A DNA stretch of 64,000 bases, taken from positions 1-64,000 of the forward strand of contig CAMYXP010000007.1 in NCBI GenBank assembly GCA_947303085.1. Reading direction: 5' to 3'. Positions within the stretch are counted from its first letter, which is position 1. Every line of letters begins with the position of its first letter. Both the position numbers and the translations under genes were made by a program. Shown here in pieces: positions 32,416 to 42,028 of the stretch. The DNA comes from an uncultured Bacteroidales bacterium (GTDB taxonomy: Bacteria > Bacteroidota > Bacteroidia > Bacteroidales > F082). Under the pieces are notes generated by a model, which worked only from the letters and a program-made list of their open reading frames with translations, ran no database searches and was not told the DNA's origin.

Positions 32416-34268
32416 TATTTTTTGAAAATTAATATGTCGTCAAAAATTGATTCAAAATCTATTACGGAAGCATAGTATTGCGCCCCGCCACGAACAAGGT
32501 GTTCGCAATCAGGACTAATAAACTTGTGCTCTGGGGAGAATACTCTCACCTGGTCTTCACCAACCATAGCCAATTGCATCATGTCGATAAAATACTCGCC
32601 CCATTCTTGTTTCCAATTTCTGTTTATTTCAAGCACTGTTTCGTTTACGGGAACGGTCTGGTCAAAATACCATGGTTTATTGTGGTTCCAATATATTGCA
32701 CCATTTGATATTCCAAAACTCTTGGTACTGATACCCCAAACTTCAACATTTTCATTCTTTAGATTCTCCCAAAGATACTCGGGCACACTCGACTTCGATC
32801 CAAAAATAAAGATTTTATCGGCTTGGGCTATCCTCTCAGAGTATGAAGGATTTGGTTTGTAGATATATGAAAAGTTTATGCTGTCTTTTATTTTTGATTC
32901 AAGTATTACATTGCTCATATCTCTTGAGAAAGAGTTTCCAATCACCAACACATTAGGCTTGCCGTTACTCGGAAAATCTTTGTCGTAAGAATAAATCCTA
33001 TCACAATAAGCAATATGCATTCCCCTTTGAGCATTGTTGACATAGGCATCGATTTCGGGTACATCCCTTACAACACCTGCATTGAGATATATCAACCCTG
33101 CCGCCACACTAACAACAACATCGCCTATAATGAAACCGATTAATGCTTTATTCGTAGGTTTGATTCTTTGTTCCACCAGTTTATATGTAACATACGACAG
33201 AGCCAACACTGCTGCAAAGTATATCAATAATGTGATGATGGTGATTTCAGACGAGAAGCTATACCTGTAAAATGCTATTAAAATTTGATGCCATACAAAA
33301 ATGCTAAAACTCATTTTTCCAACAAAAGCAAGGGTGTTGTCTTTAAACAAGAAACGATTGACTAGTGAATCTTCATTATTTTGAACTATTACCAAACTGG
33401 AGAAAACTACAGTTAATACCACCAAAACATTGTTAGGCAAAAGAAGCGGTCTTGGCGTATTTGTTGCACCTATAACAGTTTGAACGCCTCCTATACTATG
33501 AACATCGAAAGTAAACAGGCTTATACAGATTGTAAGAACAAGTAGAATATAGGTTAAAGTAGATACTATGGCATTTTTAAATCTCAATTTCTTTATATTC
33601 ATACCGACCAAACCGCCAGCTACAAACTCAAAGTAACGGAACTGAACATGGTAGAATTTATGGCCAGAAACACCCGGTATCAAATACAAAGACAAAGAAA
33701 CAGCAAATAAAACAATCAGTAATATATTTATAAACGATTGATTATCAACAAAATACCCCCCCCCAGTTCGGTTATTGAAGCCATTGGTTATCAGTCGTTT
33801 ACAACGGTTGGCCAGCATTATGATTAGAGGAAATGTTACGTAGAACTCAAAGATAACGCCCACATACCACATGTGCATGAGCGGTTTGTATTCATTGAAG
33901 GCAGCCCAATAGTTGCTCGAAGAAATGGCTGACATGATGTTGCCGGACAGCACATTTGATGCAATAACATACTCACTAAGATTTTCGTAATCGTCAGGCA
34001 ACATAGAATAGAAGCCCCATGCCATACAACAAAAAGTTGCAATAACTATGAGTGGCAGAATTCTTATCACTCTTTTCTTTATGAATTGCCAATAAGAGAA
34101 ATCCCCATTCACAATATGACGGCACACCGACGGGATAATCAGAAAGCCATTGATTACAAGGAATAAATCCACACCCAAATAGCCAGACTTTAATATGCCT
34201 AAATGATAAAACACTACGGCAAGAATGGCAAAGCCTTTTAAAACATCAAGATCTTTTCTATGTTCCAT
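32415..34268 (-). CDS. Membrane O-acyltransferase (acyltransferase 3 with SGNH domain)
   Basis: A 617-residue OafA/OatA-like protein. Residues 1-370 have about ten or eleven membrane segments with the family start R-K-D-L-D-V-L-K-G-F-A-I-L-A-V-V. The C-terminal part (about 400-617) is an SGNH esterase-like domain: V-L-V-I-G-N-S-F-S-R-D (GNS block) and D-C-E-H-L near the end (the D-x-x-H pair). It is expected to carry acetyl groups across the inner membrane onto the glycan. A run of nine G at codons 169-171 (33756-33764) makes the gene prone to slippage; the present length is in frame. Confidence 0.88.
   Translation of the reverse strand: MEHRKDLDVLKGFAILAVVFYHLGILKSGYLGVDLFLVINGFLIIPSVCRHIVNGDFSYWQFIKKRVIRILPLIVIATFCCMAWGFYSMLPDDYENLSEYVIASNVLSGNIMSAISSSNYWAAFNEYKPLMHMWYVGVIFEFYVTFPLIIMLANRCKRLITNGFNNRTGGGYFVDNQSFINILLIVLFAVSLSLYLIPGVSGHKFYHVQFRYFEFVAGGLVGMNIKKLRFKNAIVSTLTYILLVLTICISLFTFDVHSIGGVQTVIGATNTPRPLLLPNNVLVVLTVVFSSLVIVQNNEDSLVNRFLFKDNTLAFVGKMSFSIFVWHQILIAFYRYSFSSEITIITLLIYFAAVLALSYVTYKLVEQRIKPTNKALIGFIIGDVVVSVAAGLIYLNAGVVRDVPEIDAYVNNAQRGMHIAYCDRIYSYDKDFPSNGKPNVLVIGNSFSRDMSNVILESKIKDSINFSYIYKPNPSYSERIAQADKIFIFGSKSSVPEYLWENLKNENVEVWGISTKSFGISNGAIYWNHNKPWYFDQTVPVNETVLEINRNWKQEWGEYFIDMMQLAMVGEDQVRVFSPEHKFISPDCEHLVRGGAQYYASVIDFESIFDDILIFKK
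33756..33764. repeat. Poly-G tract (9) in the acyltransferase gene
   Basis: Nine C on the plus strand read as nine G in the gene (T-G-G-G-Y codons). A gain or loss of one base would shift the frame about a quarter of the way into the protein. It is one of four such tracts, all within the glycan operon. Confidence 0.85.
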
Positions 34269-34283
34269 ATACTGATTCGTTTT

Positions 34284-34781
34284 TTATAGTTCACATTCCA
34301 TTTTACATCTACCATTGTCTTCCTCAGAGATGACAACAAAACCATGCCTTGAGTAAAGCTGAAAAGCACTTGTTTGTTGCTTCGAGACGAAGAGGGTTAT
34401 CTTTTCGAAGCCGTTCTTGAGGGCATACTCTTTCACTGCATTCAGTAGATGTAGCGAAAGGTGCTGCCCCCGATATTCATGCTTGGTATGGACCAAGGTG
34501 ATAAAGCCCACCTTAGTGGTAGGTTCGTAGAAATAGGAGCAGATAAGCCCTGCAACCGCTCCATCTTTGTAGATGATAAAAGTGGATGACAGGTCGCTCA
34601 GCTTTTGGCTGAAGGCATCCATGTCAACCCTTGCGGACAGCGGCTCATAAAAATCGTTGTCGTATTGCAGGATATACTCCTTGATAAACTCTTTCTGCGG
34701 ATGTCCTGCAACAACGCACGTCTGCCCATCAATGGGGCAAACAGCCCCGACATCTTTCAGTTGTTCTTTCGGTTTAATCAT
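34284..34781 (-). CDS. GNAT family N-acetyltransferase
   Basis: A 165-residue acetyltransferase with the acetyl-CoA binding block H-E-Y-R-G-Q-H-L-S-L-H-L-L (the R-G-Q-x-L form of motif A) and F-V-S-K-Q-Q-T-S-A-F-Q-L-Y-S-R-H-G-F. It probably acetylates an amino sugar, since it is coupled (4-base ATGA overlap) to the initiating sugar transferase gene, as with PglD/PglC-type pairs. The substrate is inferred. Confidence 0.82.
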   Translation of the reverse strand: MIKPKEQLKDVGAVCPIDGQTCVVAGHPQKEFIKEYILQYDNDFYEPLSARVDMDAFSQKLSDLSSTFIIYKDGAVAGLICSYFYEPTTKVGFITLVHTKHEYRGQHLSLHLLNAVKEYALKNGFEKITLFVSKQQTSAFQLYSRHGFVVISEEDNGRCKMECEL

Positions 34782-35401
34782 CTTTGAGGTTGTCTTTGTT
34801 GACTCAACTTGCTTGTCTTTTGGTCACCAGTGATGACCTGCACATCCTTACGCGCCAACACGTTATAGATAGTTCTGAAAAATACCTTCATATCGTTCAT
34901 GAAAGTCAGATGCTCGACATACCAGGCATCCATCTCCAACCGCTCATCCCATGAAAGGTTGTTGCGGCCATGTGTCTGGGTATAACCAGTAATACCCGGA
35001 CGCACAGTATGGCGAAGCCTTTCGCGTTCTTTATAGTAGGGCAGATACTCCACCAAAAGCGGACGTGGGCCTATCAATGCCATGTCGCCTTTCAGCACGT
35101 TGATAATTTGAGGCAGCTCGTCAATCGATGTAGCCCTTACGAAACGTCCCACCTTGGTGAGGCGTTGTGCATCGGGCAACAGGTTGCCGTCGGCATCACG
35201 TTCGTCGGTCATCGACTTGAACTTGATAACCTTGAAAATCTTTTCATCCTTGCCCGGACGTTCCTGAGTGAAGAATGCCCCAGCACCCTTATTGGCAAAG
35301 TGCAGCCAAATGGTTATAATCACCAACAGCCATCCAATCAACAGCAAGGCAATCAATGCTATTGAAAAATCAAAAACTCTTTTAAAAAAATGAGCGTACA
35401 T
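34778..35401 (-). CDS. Initiating sugar-phosphate transferase (PglC-like)
   Basis: Monotopic phosphoglycosyl transferase of 207 residues that moves a sugar-1-phosphate from a nucleotide sugar to undecaprenyl phosphate and so starts repeat-unit assembly. It has one N-terminal re-entrant membrane helix (I-A-L-I-A-L-L-L-I-G-W), R-P-G-K-D-E, F-K-S-M-T-D-E-R, I-D-E-L-P-Q-I-I-N-V-L-K-G-D-M-A-L-I-G-P-R-P and R-P-G-I-T-G-Y-T-Q. The size matches the PglC-type core without the WbaP/WcaJ extra membrane domain. Confidence 0.9.
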   Translation of the reverse strand: MYAHFFKRVFDFSIALIALLLIGWLLVIITIWLHFANKGAGAFFTQERPGKDEKIFKVIKFKSMTDERDADGNLLPDAQRLTKVGRFVRATSIDELPQIINVLKGDMALIGPRPLLVEYLPYYKERERLRHTVRPGITGYTQTHGRNNLSWDERLEMDAWYVEHLTFMNDMKVFFRTIYNVLARKDVQVITGDQKTSKLSQQRQPQR

Positions 35402-35402
35402 A

Positions 35403-36431
35403 CTAATGTTTATATTCGTTATAATATTTGTCGAGTACAGGTTTCAAGCCATGCTTAGCAGGAAGTTGGTAAAGAAGCTTACACCATTCGCGATTGCCCT
35501 CAATCAAATCGGGACCAGCCGAAGTGATGGCCAAATCCCAGCCAATCGATTTGTTGCGGGGGTCTAAAGCCGCCACTTCTTTCGCCAAGGCTATTGACTC
35601 TTTCCAGAAAGGTATCTGAGTTCCCTTTATCTTTAAGCCTGTCACTGGATGGAATTCTTCCTCTGGCTTGGTAATGTCACTATAGATGGCATTGTCGGTA
35701 ATAACACCAGTCTCTGGGTCAATAAATGCGGCTATGTTGCCACCAGCAAGGTTGTCGGTAACACCATGTACACTGATGCGCAAACGGCATCCAACAATAT
35801 CCACCTCGCCATTAGGTCGCAATTGGGTAATGATACGCACCGTGTTCAGTGCCGTAGGTGCAAGTTGGTTGATTACCTCATGCTGCTGCACGAAATCCTC
35901 CACAATGTCAGCACCTGTCTCTTCCATGTGAGCAATCATCTTCTCCACATCATAATCCTTAGCTTGAGCTACTTCTACACCACGACCGCAGCCCCCATCC
36001 TTAATCTTAAAGACAATCTTACCAGATGGGTTGGCCAGCACCTGTTCGCCAAGGCTTTTGTTGGCCTTCAATTCATCCAGAGGTATGGCATGGTGGTGCA
36101 TGTATTTGCCATACAACTTGTCAAATACGGTTTTGTCCTCCAATAAAGCACGGTGTTCACGAGGGTTCATATAACCCTGGAACTCATACATAAAGCCTGT
36201 GCCTGCCCATGCTGCTTTCTGTTCCTCTGTACATTCCGGTTTGTAGAAACCAAACTGGAAATACTCCAAAATGGATGTATTGTACTTCATGCTGTGACGG
36301 AATATGTCGCACCAAATTGCCAGACTGCTTCTGCCAGTCTCTTTCTTTACATAGTTTAAGAATTTCTTGAACAAAGGCTTGTTCAACTTCTTGATGTAAT
36401 ACCCAAAATAAAGGATACGTTTGACTTTCAT
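35403..36431 (-). CDS. Sugar-transfer-associated ATP-grasp protein
   Basis: A 342-residue member of the ATPgrasp_ST family. Shown by N-P-R-E-H-R and the lysine strand I-V-F-K-I-K-D-G-G-C-G-R-G-V (about 125-138), N-T-V-R-I-I-T, the G-C-R-L-R-I-S-V-H block and W-D-L-A-I-T-S-A-G-P-D-L-I-E-G-N. These proteins occur almost only in polysaccharide loci; a role in amide or peptide decoration is inferred. The ATG at 36431 gives the usual M-K-V-K-R-I-L-Y start. Confidence 0.82.
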   Translation of the reverse strand: MKVKRILYFGYYIKKLNKPLFKKFLNYVKKETGRSSLAIWCDIFRHSMKYNTSILEYFQFGFYKPECTEEQKAAWAGTGFMYEFQGYMNPREHRALLEDKTVFDKLYGKYMHHHAIPLDELKANKSLGEQVLANPSGKIVFKIKDGGCGRGVEVAQAKDYDVEKMIAHMEETGADIVEDFVQQHEVINQLAPTALNTVRIITQLRPNGEVDIVGCRLRISVHGVTDNLAGGNIAAFIDPETGVITDNAIYSDITKPEEEFHPVTGLKIKGTQIPFWKESIALAKEVAALDPRNKSIGWDLAITSAGPDLIEGNREWCKLLYQLPAKHGLKPVLDKYYNEYKH

Positions 36432-36475
36432 AATGTGCCTTACTTTTTGCACAGACACACTATGAAAAAGCGTGC

Positions 36476-37792
36476 CTATGCGGGTTTATAATTATTTACT
36501 ACTTGTTTTCTTTTCCCAGATTTCAGAACAGGAATCTCGTCAACATAGCGGACACCGATATTTGCATCCAGCCCAAGATACGATTTGAGCATTGCCACCA
36601 TATCGCTCTCACGATCGAAGGAATGACCATCCTTCAGATTGAGCAGCATCGTATAATCGCGTTCTCCTTCCTGTATGAATTGATATTGCTGTATCTCAAG
36701 ATACTCGTGCATCGGGGTATTGATGACGTATGGCGACACCAACTCTCCACGGGTATCGAAAATATAATCTACTCTACGACCACCAACTTTTTCAAAAATG
36801 AGACGTTCGCAACCTGGTTTACGAACCGCAATGTCACCAGTATCATAGCGAATTAGAGGCATTGCGCGATTGAACAGGTCGGTCACGACAATCCTTCCCT
36901 CTTCGCCATCCCCCACTGGCTCATCCTTATCCATTGCCAGCAACTCGATATGAAAACTGGCCGTGTTGACAATGAAGTCCGAACTCCCCTCCATCTGCTG
37001 GGCCATAATGCCCAACTCCTCATCAGAATAGCGCGAGAATACGGGAGTGCCAAAGCGTTTTTCAATCGTTTGTTTCGTCCAAGGGTTTAAAGCCTCTGAA
37101 ATAGTGATGAAAGAGGCGACTTTTGCCTTGGGAGTGATATTATTGCGTTCCAGATACTTCGCAATGGCCGTCAGAGAGGATGCGAAAATGATAACTGTTT
37201 TTGTTGAGCAATCCTTTTCAAGCTGTAATAAGAAACGTGCTATGGCCTCATCCGTAAGACTGCTTGCATCGTGCATCACCCAATTCTGGCGCAAGCATTG
37301 CATTTTCGACCTTGTGGTCTTCTTGTCCCACACACGGGAGAAATACAGCCGCGCCCCCAATTCATAGTGGGCTTCCTTCGAGAACCACAAAGTGTCGGCA
37401 GTGGCACGTTGACGCTTACGAGCATCCTGATATACCTTAAAAGGCATTCCAGTGGAGCCGCTGGTCTCGCGTACAGTCAGATTGGCTTTATCAAATTCAT
37501 CACTTAAGAATTGTATCTCATTATCACGGATAATGTTCTTGTTAACGACTGGAAAATCCTGTAAATCTGTTTTTCCATTAAATGATCGATAAAACGGAAC
37601 ATGCTCTGTAGCATATTTCAAAATATCAGCAACATAACACTTTGATTTAGAAGGACTTACCCCCCCCCATTCACATGCAGCATTGGCCGACATGATGCTC
37701 TCAACATCAGCCAACTGCCGACCAATTGGACTTCCTTTCATTGTATCAATGGCCCAAAAGGTTTTCTGTCGTAATATCTCTAATAATCTCAT
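36476..37792 (-). CDS. CapK/PaaK-family adenylate-forming ligase
   Basis: A 438-residue adenylate-forming protein of the phenylacetate-CoA ligase/CapK type. T-S-G-S-T-G-M-P-F-K (about 111-120) is the P-loop, Y-S-D-E-E-L-G lies at the A5 position, and M-P-L-I-R-Y-D-T-G-D-I-A is the adenosine-binding block. CapK relatives in capsule loci have no settled substrate. A run of nine G at codons 42-45 (37660-37668) would abolish almost the whole protein on slippage; it is in frame here. Confidence 0.83.
   Translation of the reverse strand: MRLLEILRQKTFWAIDTMKGSPIGRQLADVESIMSANAACEWGGVSPSKSKCYVADILKYATEHVPFYRSFNGKTDLQDFPVVNKNIIRDNEIQFLSDEFDKANLTVRETSGSTGMPFKVYQDARKRQRATADTLWFSKEAHYELGARLYFSRVWDKKTTRSKMQCLRQNWVMHDASSLTDEAIARFLLQLEKDCSTKTVIIFASSLTAIAKYLERNNITPKAKVASFITISEALNPWTKQTIEKRFGTPVFSRYSDEELGIMAQQMEGSSDFIVNTASFHIELLAMDKDEPVGDGEEGRIVVTDLFNRAMPLIRYDTGDIAVRKPGCERLIFEKVGGRRVDYIFDTRGELVSPYVINTPMHEYLEIQQYQFIQEGERDYTMLLNLKDGHSFDRESDMVAMLKSYLGLDANIGVRYVDEIPVLKSGKRKQVVNNYKPA
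37660..37668. repeat. Poly-G tract (9) in the CapK-type ligase gene
   Basis: Nine C on the plus strand encode E-W-G-G-V in the gene. The early position means a one-base slip acts as an off switch. Confidence 0.85.
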
Positions 37793-37802
37793 AGTTGTAA
37801 AA

Positions 37803-38927
37803 TTAAAATACTATTTCACACATTTGTGTCCCGTCCATGAACTCCACGTCGGGCCAGCGTTTTGTTATTTCTTGTAATAATGTTTTCAACTGCTGCAAGC
37901 TGTCATCACGGTGCGAAGCTTCGAGACTCCCCACAAAGTTCACCCTGTGGGTGCTGATGATAGCGGGTGCATGCATTCTGAACGCCGCTGCCACGTTTTC
38001 CAAACAACCTGCTACGGCATTATCGTTCCGCTTGCAGTTGTCCCAATAAGGCTCAAAAGCACAATTGCGCACCACATATTTCTGTCCCACCTCATTCTTT
38101 TTGCCGTTGGAAAGGAATTTCTTCACATACTTACCATCGCCAAGCGGGTACGGGAAATATCGTTGAACATTAATATAATCTATCCCTTCTTCTTTTAGTA
38201 CGCCATGAAGTGCTGGACTATAATTACCAGCACCTGGGGTAAACTGTTTGGGCCTGTAACCAAGCAATTCCTCAAACATCCTCATTCCAACACGGATATC
38301 CTCTTTCAGCGATTCGTTTTCTTCCGCCTTCTCAATATAGAACACAGTGGATTCGTGCTTCAAAGGCTCATCGCCAGGAATAATTGGAAGAGCCACGCTT
38401 TCATTGTCAAAAGCCAAATGGGAGGTTTTATGTCCTCTTTGCAAAGCCTGCATAAACCGCAGCACATTGATATGCTCTGTACCGTGATACTCAGGATGGA
38501 ACAGATGTTCTGCTATGCCTTGCTTCCACAATTCATAGCTGCCCTCATGAGAAGAGCCATAGCGTTTCAGCGTCTCGGTAAACGGCTCACGGAAATATTG
38601 TGTAAAACCAGACTCTCTTATCTTGTCAAAATCGGGGTTTGCAATATTGGCGTATGGCGTTAAGCAGGCATAATGTCCTTGCGGGTCCTTCACAGATTGC
38701 AACACTTCAAACATCATCTGCAAGTCTTCCACAGATGCCAACGTGTCGAACTTGGAATAGCGGGTGCTATCCATTGGCAAGCCTGCAGCTTTAAGTGTTT
38801 CGTATGCTTTTTTGTCTTTCACACGAATGCTGCCGTAATCGTCAATGTAGATACAGACGATTTTACGGTTGGTTTTTTTACCGGGAAGGTTTTTAATATC
38901 CCTAATTATATCATCCTTTAAGCTCAT
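37803..38927 (-). CDS. Polysaccharide deacetylase-like protein, copy 1
   Basis: A 374-residue protein with a distant NodB-like fold: I-V-C-I-Y-I-D-D-Y-G-S-I-R near residue 30 takes the place of the catalytic aspartate region, then Y-H-G-T-E-H-I-N, and I-S-T-H-R-V-N-F-V-G near the end. It is a clear paralogue of the protein at 46735 (shared F-T-E-T-L-K-R-Y, E-H-x-N-V, H-R-x-N-F). Either hydrolase of an acetyl group or an acetyl-binding accessory; not confirmed. Confidence 0.7.
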   Translation of the reverse strand: MSLKDDIIRDIKNLPGKKTNRKIVCIYIDDYGSIRVKDKKAYETLKAAGLPMDSTRYSKFDTLASVEDLQMMFEVLQSVKDPQGHYACLTPYANIANPDFDKIRESGFTQYFREPFTETLKRYGSSHEGSYELWKQGIAEHLFHPEYHGTEHINVLRFMQALQRGHKTSHLAFDNESVALPIIPGDEPLKHESTVFYIEKAEENESLKEDIRVGMRMFEELLGYRPKQFTPGAGNYSPALHGVLKEEGIDYINVQRYFPYPLGDGKYVKKFLSNGKKNEVGQKYVVRNCAFEPYWDNCKRNDNAVAGCLENVAAAFRMHAPAIISTHRVNFVGSLEASHRDDSLQQLKTLLQEITKRWPDVEFMDGTQMCEIVF

Positions 38928-39748
38928 AATTCTATTTTTTTACAAGAATTCCATTCGATAGATTCTACTGCATTTCGCACATTGGTGAAATCAAAATCAG
39001 TCAGTAATCTTCCTAATTTCTTCATTGAAGTTCTATTGCCATAATAGTTTTTAAAATATCTGGCAGATATGATTCTCTTCTGCTTGCCATTGAAGTCATG
39101 AACATGCATGTATATCATATTGTAATCATGCTCACTCACTAATTTTTTGACAAGCCAATATGGCAGTATCCTGAAATAGCCACCCCCTGAATAGGCCAAC
39201 TTCCTTCCGCAAACAGCTGCCAAGCTAATGGGCAATTCTTTTAAGGCAATACCATTATGGGTAATTAAGCAGGGTTCCGAAGAAGTAAACTCGGGGAAAC
39301 CACCAAAATCCCTTACCCCAGGGAAAATGGAGCAATCGACCGTTATGCCATTCTCAGCCAAAACCTCCAATGCCCAGACGTTCTTTTTCCCGATAGAGAA
39401 TGCCGGAGCCCGATATTCAGTCACTTTCTGTCCTGTCAGTTGTTCAATAGAATCCAACGACTCTTGGGTGTCTTTCTTCAATTGTTCAGCATCAAATTCC
39501 CATAGTTTTTTATGTACATCCGAATGGCACCCGATATCATGACCTCTTGCCGCTATGTTCTTCACCACATAAGGATACTCACGAGCCACCACACCCAGCA
39601 CAAAGAAAGTGGCTTTTATTTGATGTTCATCCAATTTGTCGAGCAATTCGTTCTGCACCCTATCCACGTCAGGCAAAAAATCACCTTTCTTGCCATCCAT
39701 TTGGGCATAGTTGAACCACTCCTCGGTATCGAAAGTTAGTATGTTCAT
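38924..39748 (-). CDS. NodB-type polysaccharide deacetylase
   Basis: A 274-residue deacetylase of the DUF3473-associated type. L-T-F-D-T-E-E-W-F-N (metal and catalytic aspartates near residue 6), A-T-F-F-V-L-G, H-D-I-G-C-H-S-D-V-H (the H-x3-5-H metal site) and Y-R-A-P-A-F-S-I are present. It removes N- or O-acetyl groups from the glycan or its lipid-linked precursor. Overlaps by 4 bases with genes on both sides. Confidence 0.87.
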   Translation of the reverse strand: MNILTFDTEEWFNYAQMDGKKGDFLPDVDRVQNELLDKLDEHQIKATFFVLGVVAREYPYVVKNIAARGHDIGCHSDVHKKLWEFDAEQLKKDTQESLDSIEQLTGQKVTEYRAPAFSIGKKNVWALEVLAENGITVDCSIFPGVRDFGGFPEFTSSEPCLITHNGIALKELPISLAAVCGRKLAYSGGGYFRILPYWLVKKLVSEHDYNMIYMHVHDFNGKQKRIISARYFKNYYGNRTSMKKLGRLLTDFDFTNVRNAVESIEWNSCKKIEL

Positions 39749-40893
39749 ATAGCTTTTACAAATTGTTTAGCCAAATCATTGGTATATAATGTTGCACAAT
39801 CTTCCGCATTCTTAGAATAATTTGACAACTTTTCCGGATTTTTATATGAATCCAAAATAAATTGTGCTATTTCATCAATGGAACGAGAACTAATGCACTT
39901 GCCTATATTATGTTTACTGACTAATTTGGCAATCTCGGAGCTCTGTTCGGCAATACACAATACCGGTTTCCCAATCTTAATCAAATCAAACACCTTGCTT
40001 GGGATGCTTTCATCACCGCCTTTGACGCTGGTTGACACCACGGCAATATTTGACGAAGACAATGAGTAAGGCAACATCTCAAGCGACTGATACGGCAGGA
40101 AACGACATGTTTTTTCCAAGCCCAATTCCCTTGCCCGATCTTGCAAAATAGGTTTTAAATAGCCTTCACCAATAAAATAGAACAATATATCATCGTGCGA
40201 TTCCAGCTTTTTTGCTGCTTCAACCAAACACAACAAGTCATGCCCCCTTCCGATGTTGCCCGAATACATTACAACAAACTTGTCGGTGATTTGCTGCTCC
40301 ACCCTGAACTTATTTTCAGACAACGAGTCTTTTACGATGGCAAGATTAGGATCACTCCACAATGATACCACTTCGATTTTATCCGCTGGGCAATATTGGC
40401 TAACCGTCTTGGCCATTCCCTCTGTAATAGTGTAAACATGCCCGGCTCTTTTATAAAACTTTCTGTTGTGTTTCGCCCATATTTTATAGATTAAATTACT
40501 GGTTTTCATAAACCCGGTAATTGCCAATCCATCAGGGTAAACATCGTAAATCAACGTATCGTACTTGTTTCTACAAAACCTTGTCACAAAAGAACTTGTA
40601 GGCGGATTTGACACCAAAAACAGTTCATAGTCCCGGTATTTGAACCAACACAAAAACACAAGTTTGACAGTCGCTTTAATCCACGACATCGTTCTTGTTA
40701 ACGTGCTTTTGGTGTTGTATTTGGCAATCTTCTGCAATTTTACGGATTGATTCAAGCGAAACCTTGCAGGAATCTCGTTACCGCATGCCAATACAACTTC
40801 ATCGTATAAACCAGAATTTGCATGAGCGTTAACTATTTCTACCATCAAAGCCCTTGAAGCCTGGTTCACCAACAACACTTTTCTGCCTTTCAT
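39745..40893 (-). CDS. Glycosyltransferase, family 4-like (GT-B)
   Basis: A 382-residue GT-B enzyme. M-Y-S-G-N-I-G-R-G-H-D (about 212-222) marks the C-terminal nucleotide-sugar domain, and D-E-S-I-P-S-K-V-F-D-L-I-K-I-G-K-P-V is the WbuB-like donor site. It adds one sugar of the repeat unit on the cytosolic face; donor and acceptor are unknown. Confidence 0.83.
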   Translation of the reverse strand: MKGRKVLLVNQASRALMVEIVNAHANSGLYDEVVLACGNEIPARFRLNQSVKLQKIAKYNTKSTLTRTMSWIKATVKLVFLCWFKYRDYELFLVSNPPTSSFVTRFCRNKYDTLIYDVYPDGLAITGFMKTSNLIYKIWAKHNRKFYKRAGHVYTITEGMAKTVSQYCPADKIEVVSLWSDPNLAIVKDSLSENKFRVEQQITDKFVVMYSGNIGRGHDLLCLVEAAKKLESHDDILFYFIGEGYLKPILQDRARELGLEKTCRFLPYQSLEMLPYSLSSSNIAVVSTSVKGGDESIPSKVFDLIKIGKPVLCIAEQSSEIAKLVSKHNIGKCISSRSIDEIAQFILDSYKNPEKLSNYSKNAEDCATLYTNDLAKQFVKAI

Positions 40894-40897
40894 CGTT

Positions 40898-42022
40898 TCA
40901 TTTTTTTGATATTGTCTCCAATAGTTTTAAAATCGCTTTTGTTCTGTCAGCAGATGTTCCGAATTGGCTCAACTGCCGTTTTCCTTTTTCAATCAAATCC
41001 CTACGCAATGTTCCATCATTGACTAAAGTTATGATTTTTTCGGCAATGTCTTTGGGACTATCCGGATCAAAATAAATGGCCGCATCCTTGCATATAACAT
41101 GGGCAAAACTCAAGTCAGATGTCAATATGGGTTTTTCCATAATCATGGCCTCGGCATAGGAAGCTGAAAAACACTCCAGCAATGTAGGCAGAAACATTAT
41201 GTCACATTCCTTATAAAGCGATGGTCCTTCCTTTGAGGGAACAAAACCTACATTAATTATCCTTTCCGAGTGTTTAGTATTGGCTGCAATCTCTTCAAAT
41301 TGCTCCTTCGGTAATGTCAGAACAAAACGGATGTTGTTGACGTTTCTCTTTTCAAGCTCGTCAAGAACTGGGCCGATTATTTCGATGTTCTTATGGAAAT
41401 AATAGGATGAAAACAGCAGAAGTCGAACTTCGTCATTTTGACGTTCAGGAAGTTTGTTGGGGAACACCTCCGGATTTTTGTATGCGGTATTGTACGTGTT
41501 AGGTATTGTATAAACCTTTTCGGTTTTCAGATACTTCTTAGCCCTGTCCCGCACATCGTCTGTCTGCACAAAGAACACATCGCCTTCCCGTTTCAAATAA
41601 AAACGATGAAATGCTTTTTTGAAATCCCACCTGCGATTCTTGTACCACGAGATACGTTTGAAGAAGGGTGAGTCGGGATATACATATTGTGGCAAGTTAT
41701 AGCCCATCAAGCATGGCGTTTTAGGTGCCCAGTACATCGGACCGGAAGTACACAACACGCAATCCGGCTTTATCTCCTTTTCCTTCCTTTTAAAAAATGG
41801 GCGAGGAAGATATAAGTTCAACACCCTCGATTTGGAAGGCAACGGGATGTCATAGAAATGGAAATTGGAAGGAAAAGAAACGTTAGTGAGTTGCTTTTTT
41901 ATTTCCGGATATTGGAGTATATAATACTCATGTTGCGGAAAATTCACCAACTCTTTAATAATAGATACAATTCCTTGTAACGAGCCACCTTTAAACTGGA
42001 CTCCACAAATTAAGATTTTCAT
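40898..42022 (-). CDS. Glycosyltransferase, family 4 (GT-B)
   Basis: A 374-residue glycosyltransferase with L-L-F-S-S-Y-Y-F-H-K-N-I-E at the C-terminal domain start and E-C-F-S-A-S-Y-A-E-A-M-I, the E-x7-E motif of retaining GT4 enzymes. Predicted cytosolic. Sugar specificity not deducible. Confidence 0.83.
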   Translation of the reverse strand: MKILICGVQFKGGSLQGIVSIIKELVNFPQHEYYILQYPEIKKQLTNVSFPSNFHFYDIPLPSKSRVLNLYLPRPFFKRKEKEIKPDCVLCTSGPMYWAPKTPCLMGYNLPQYVYPDSPFFKRISWYKNRRWDFKKAFHRFYLKREGDVFFVQTDDVRDRAKKYLKTEKVYTIPNTYNTAYKNPEVFPNKLPERQNDEVRLLLFSSYYFHKNIEIIGPVLDELEKRNVNNIRFVLTLPKEQFEEIAANTKHSERIINVGFVPSKEGPSLYKECDIMFLPTLLECFSASYAEAMIMEKPILTSDLSFAHVICKDAAIYFDPDSPKDIAEKIITLVNDGTLRRDLIEKGKRQLSQFGTSADRTKAILKLLETISKK

Positions 42023-42028
42023 ATTTTT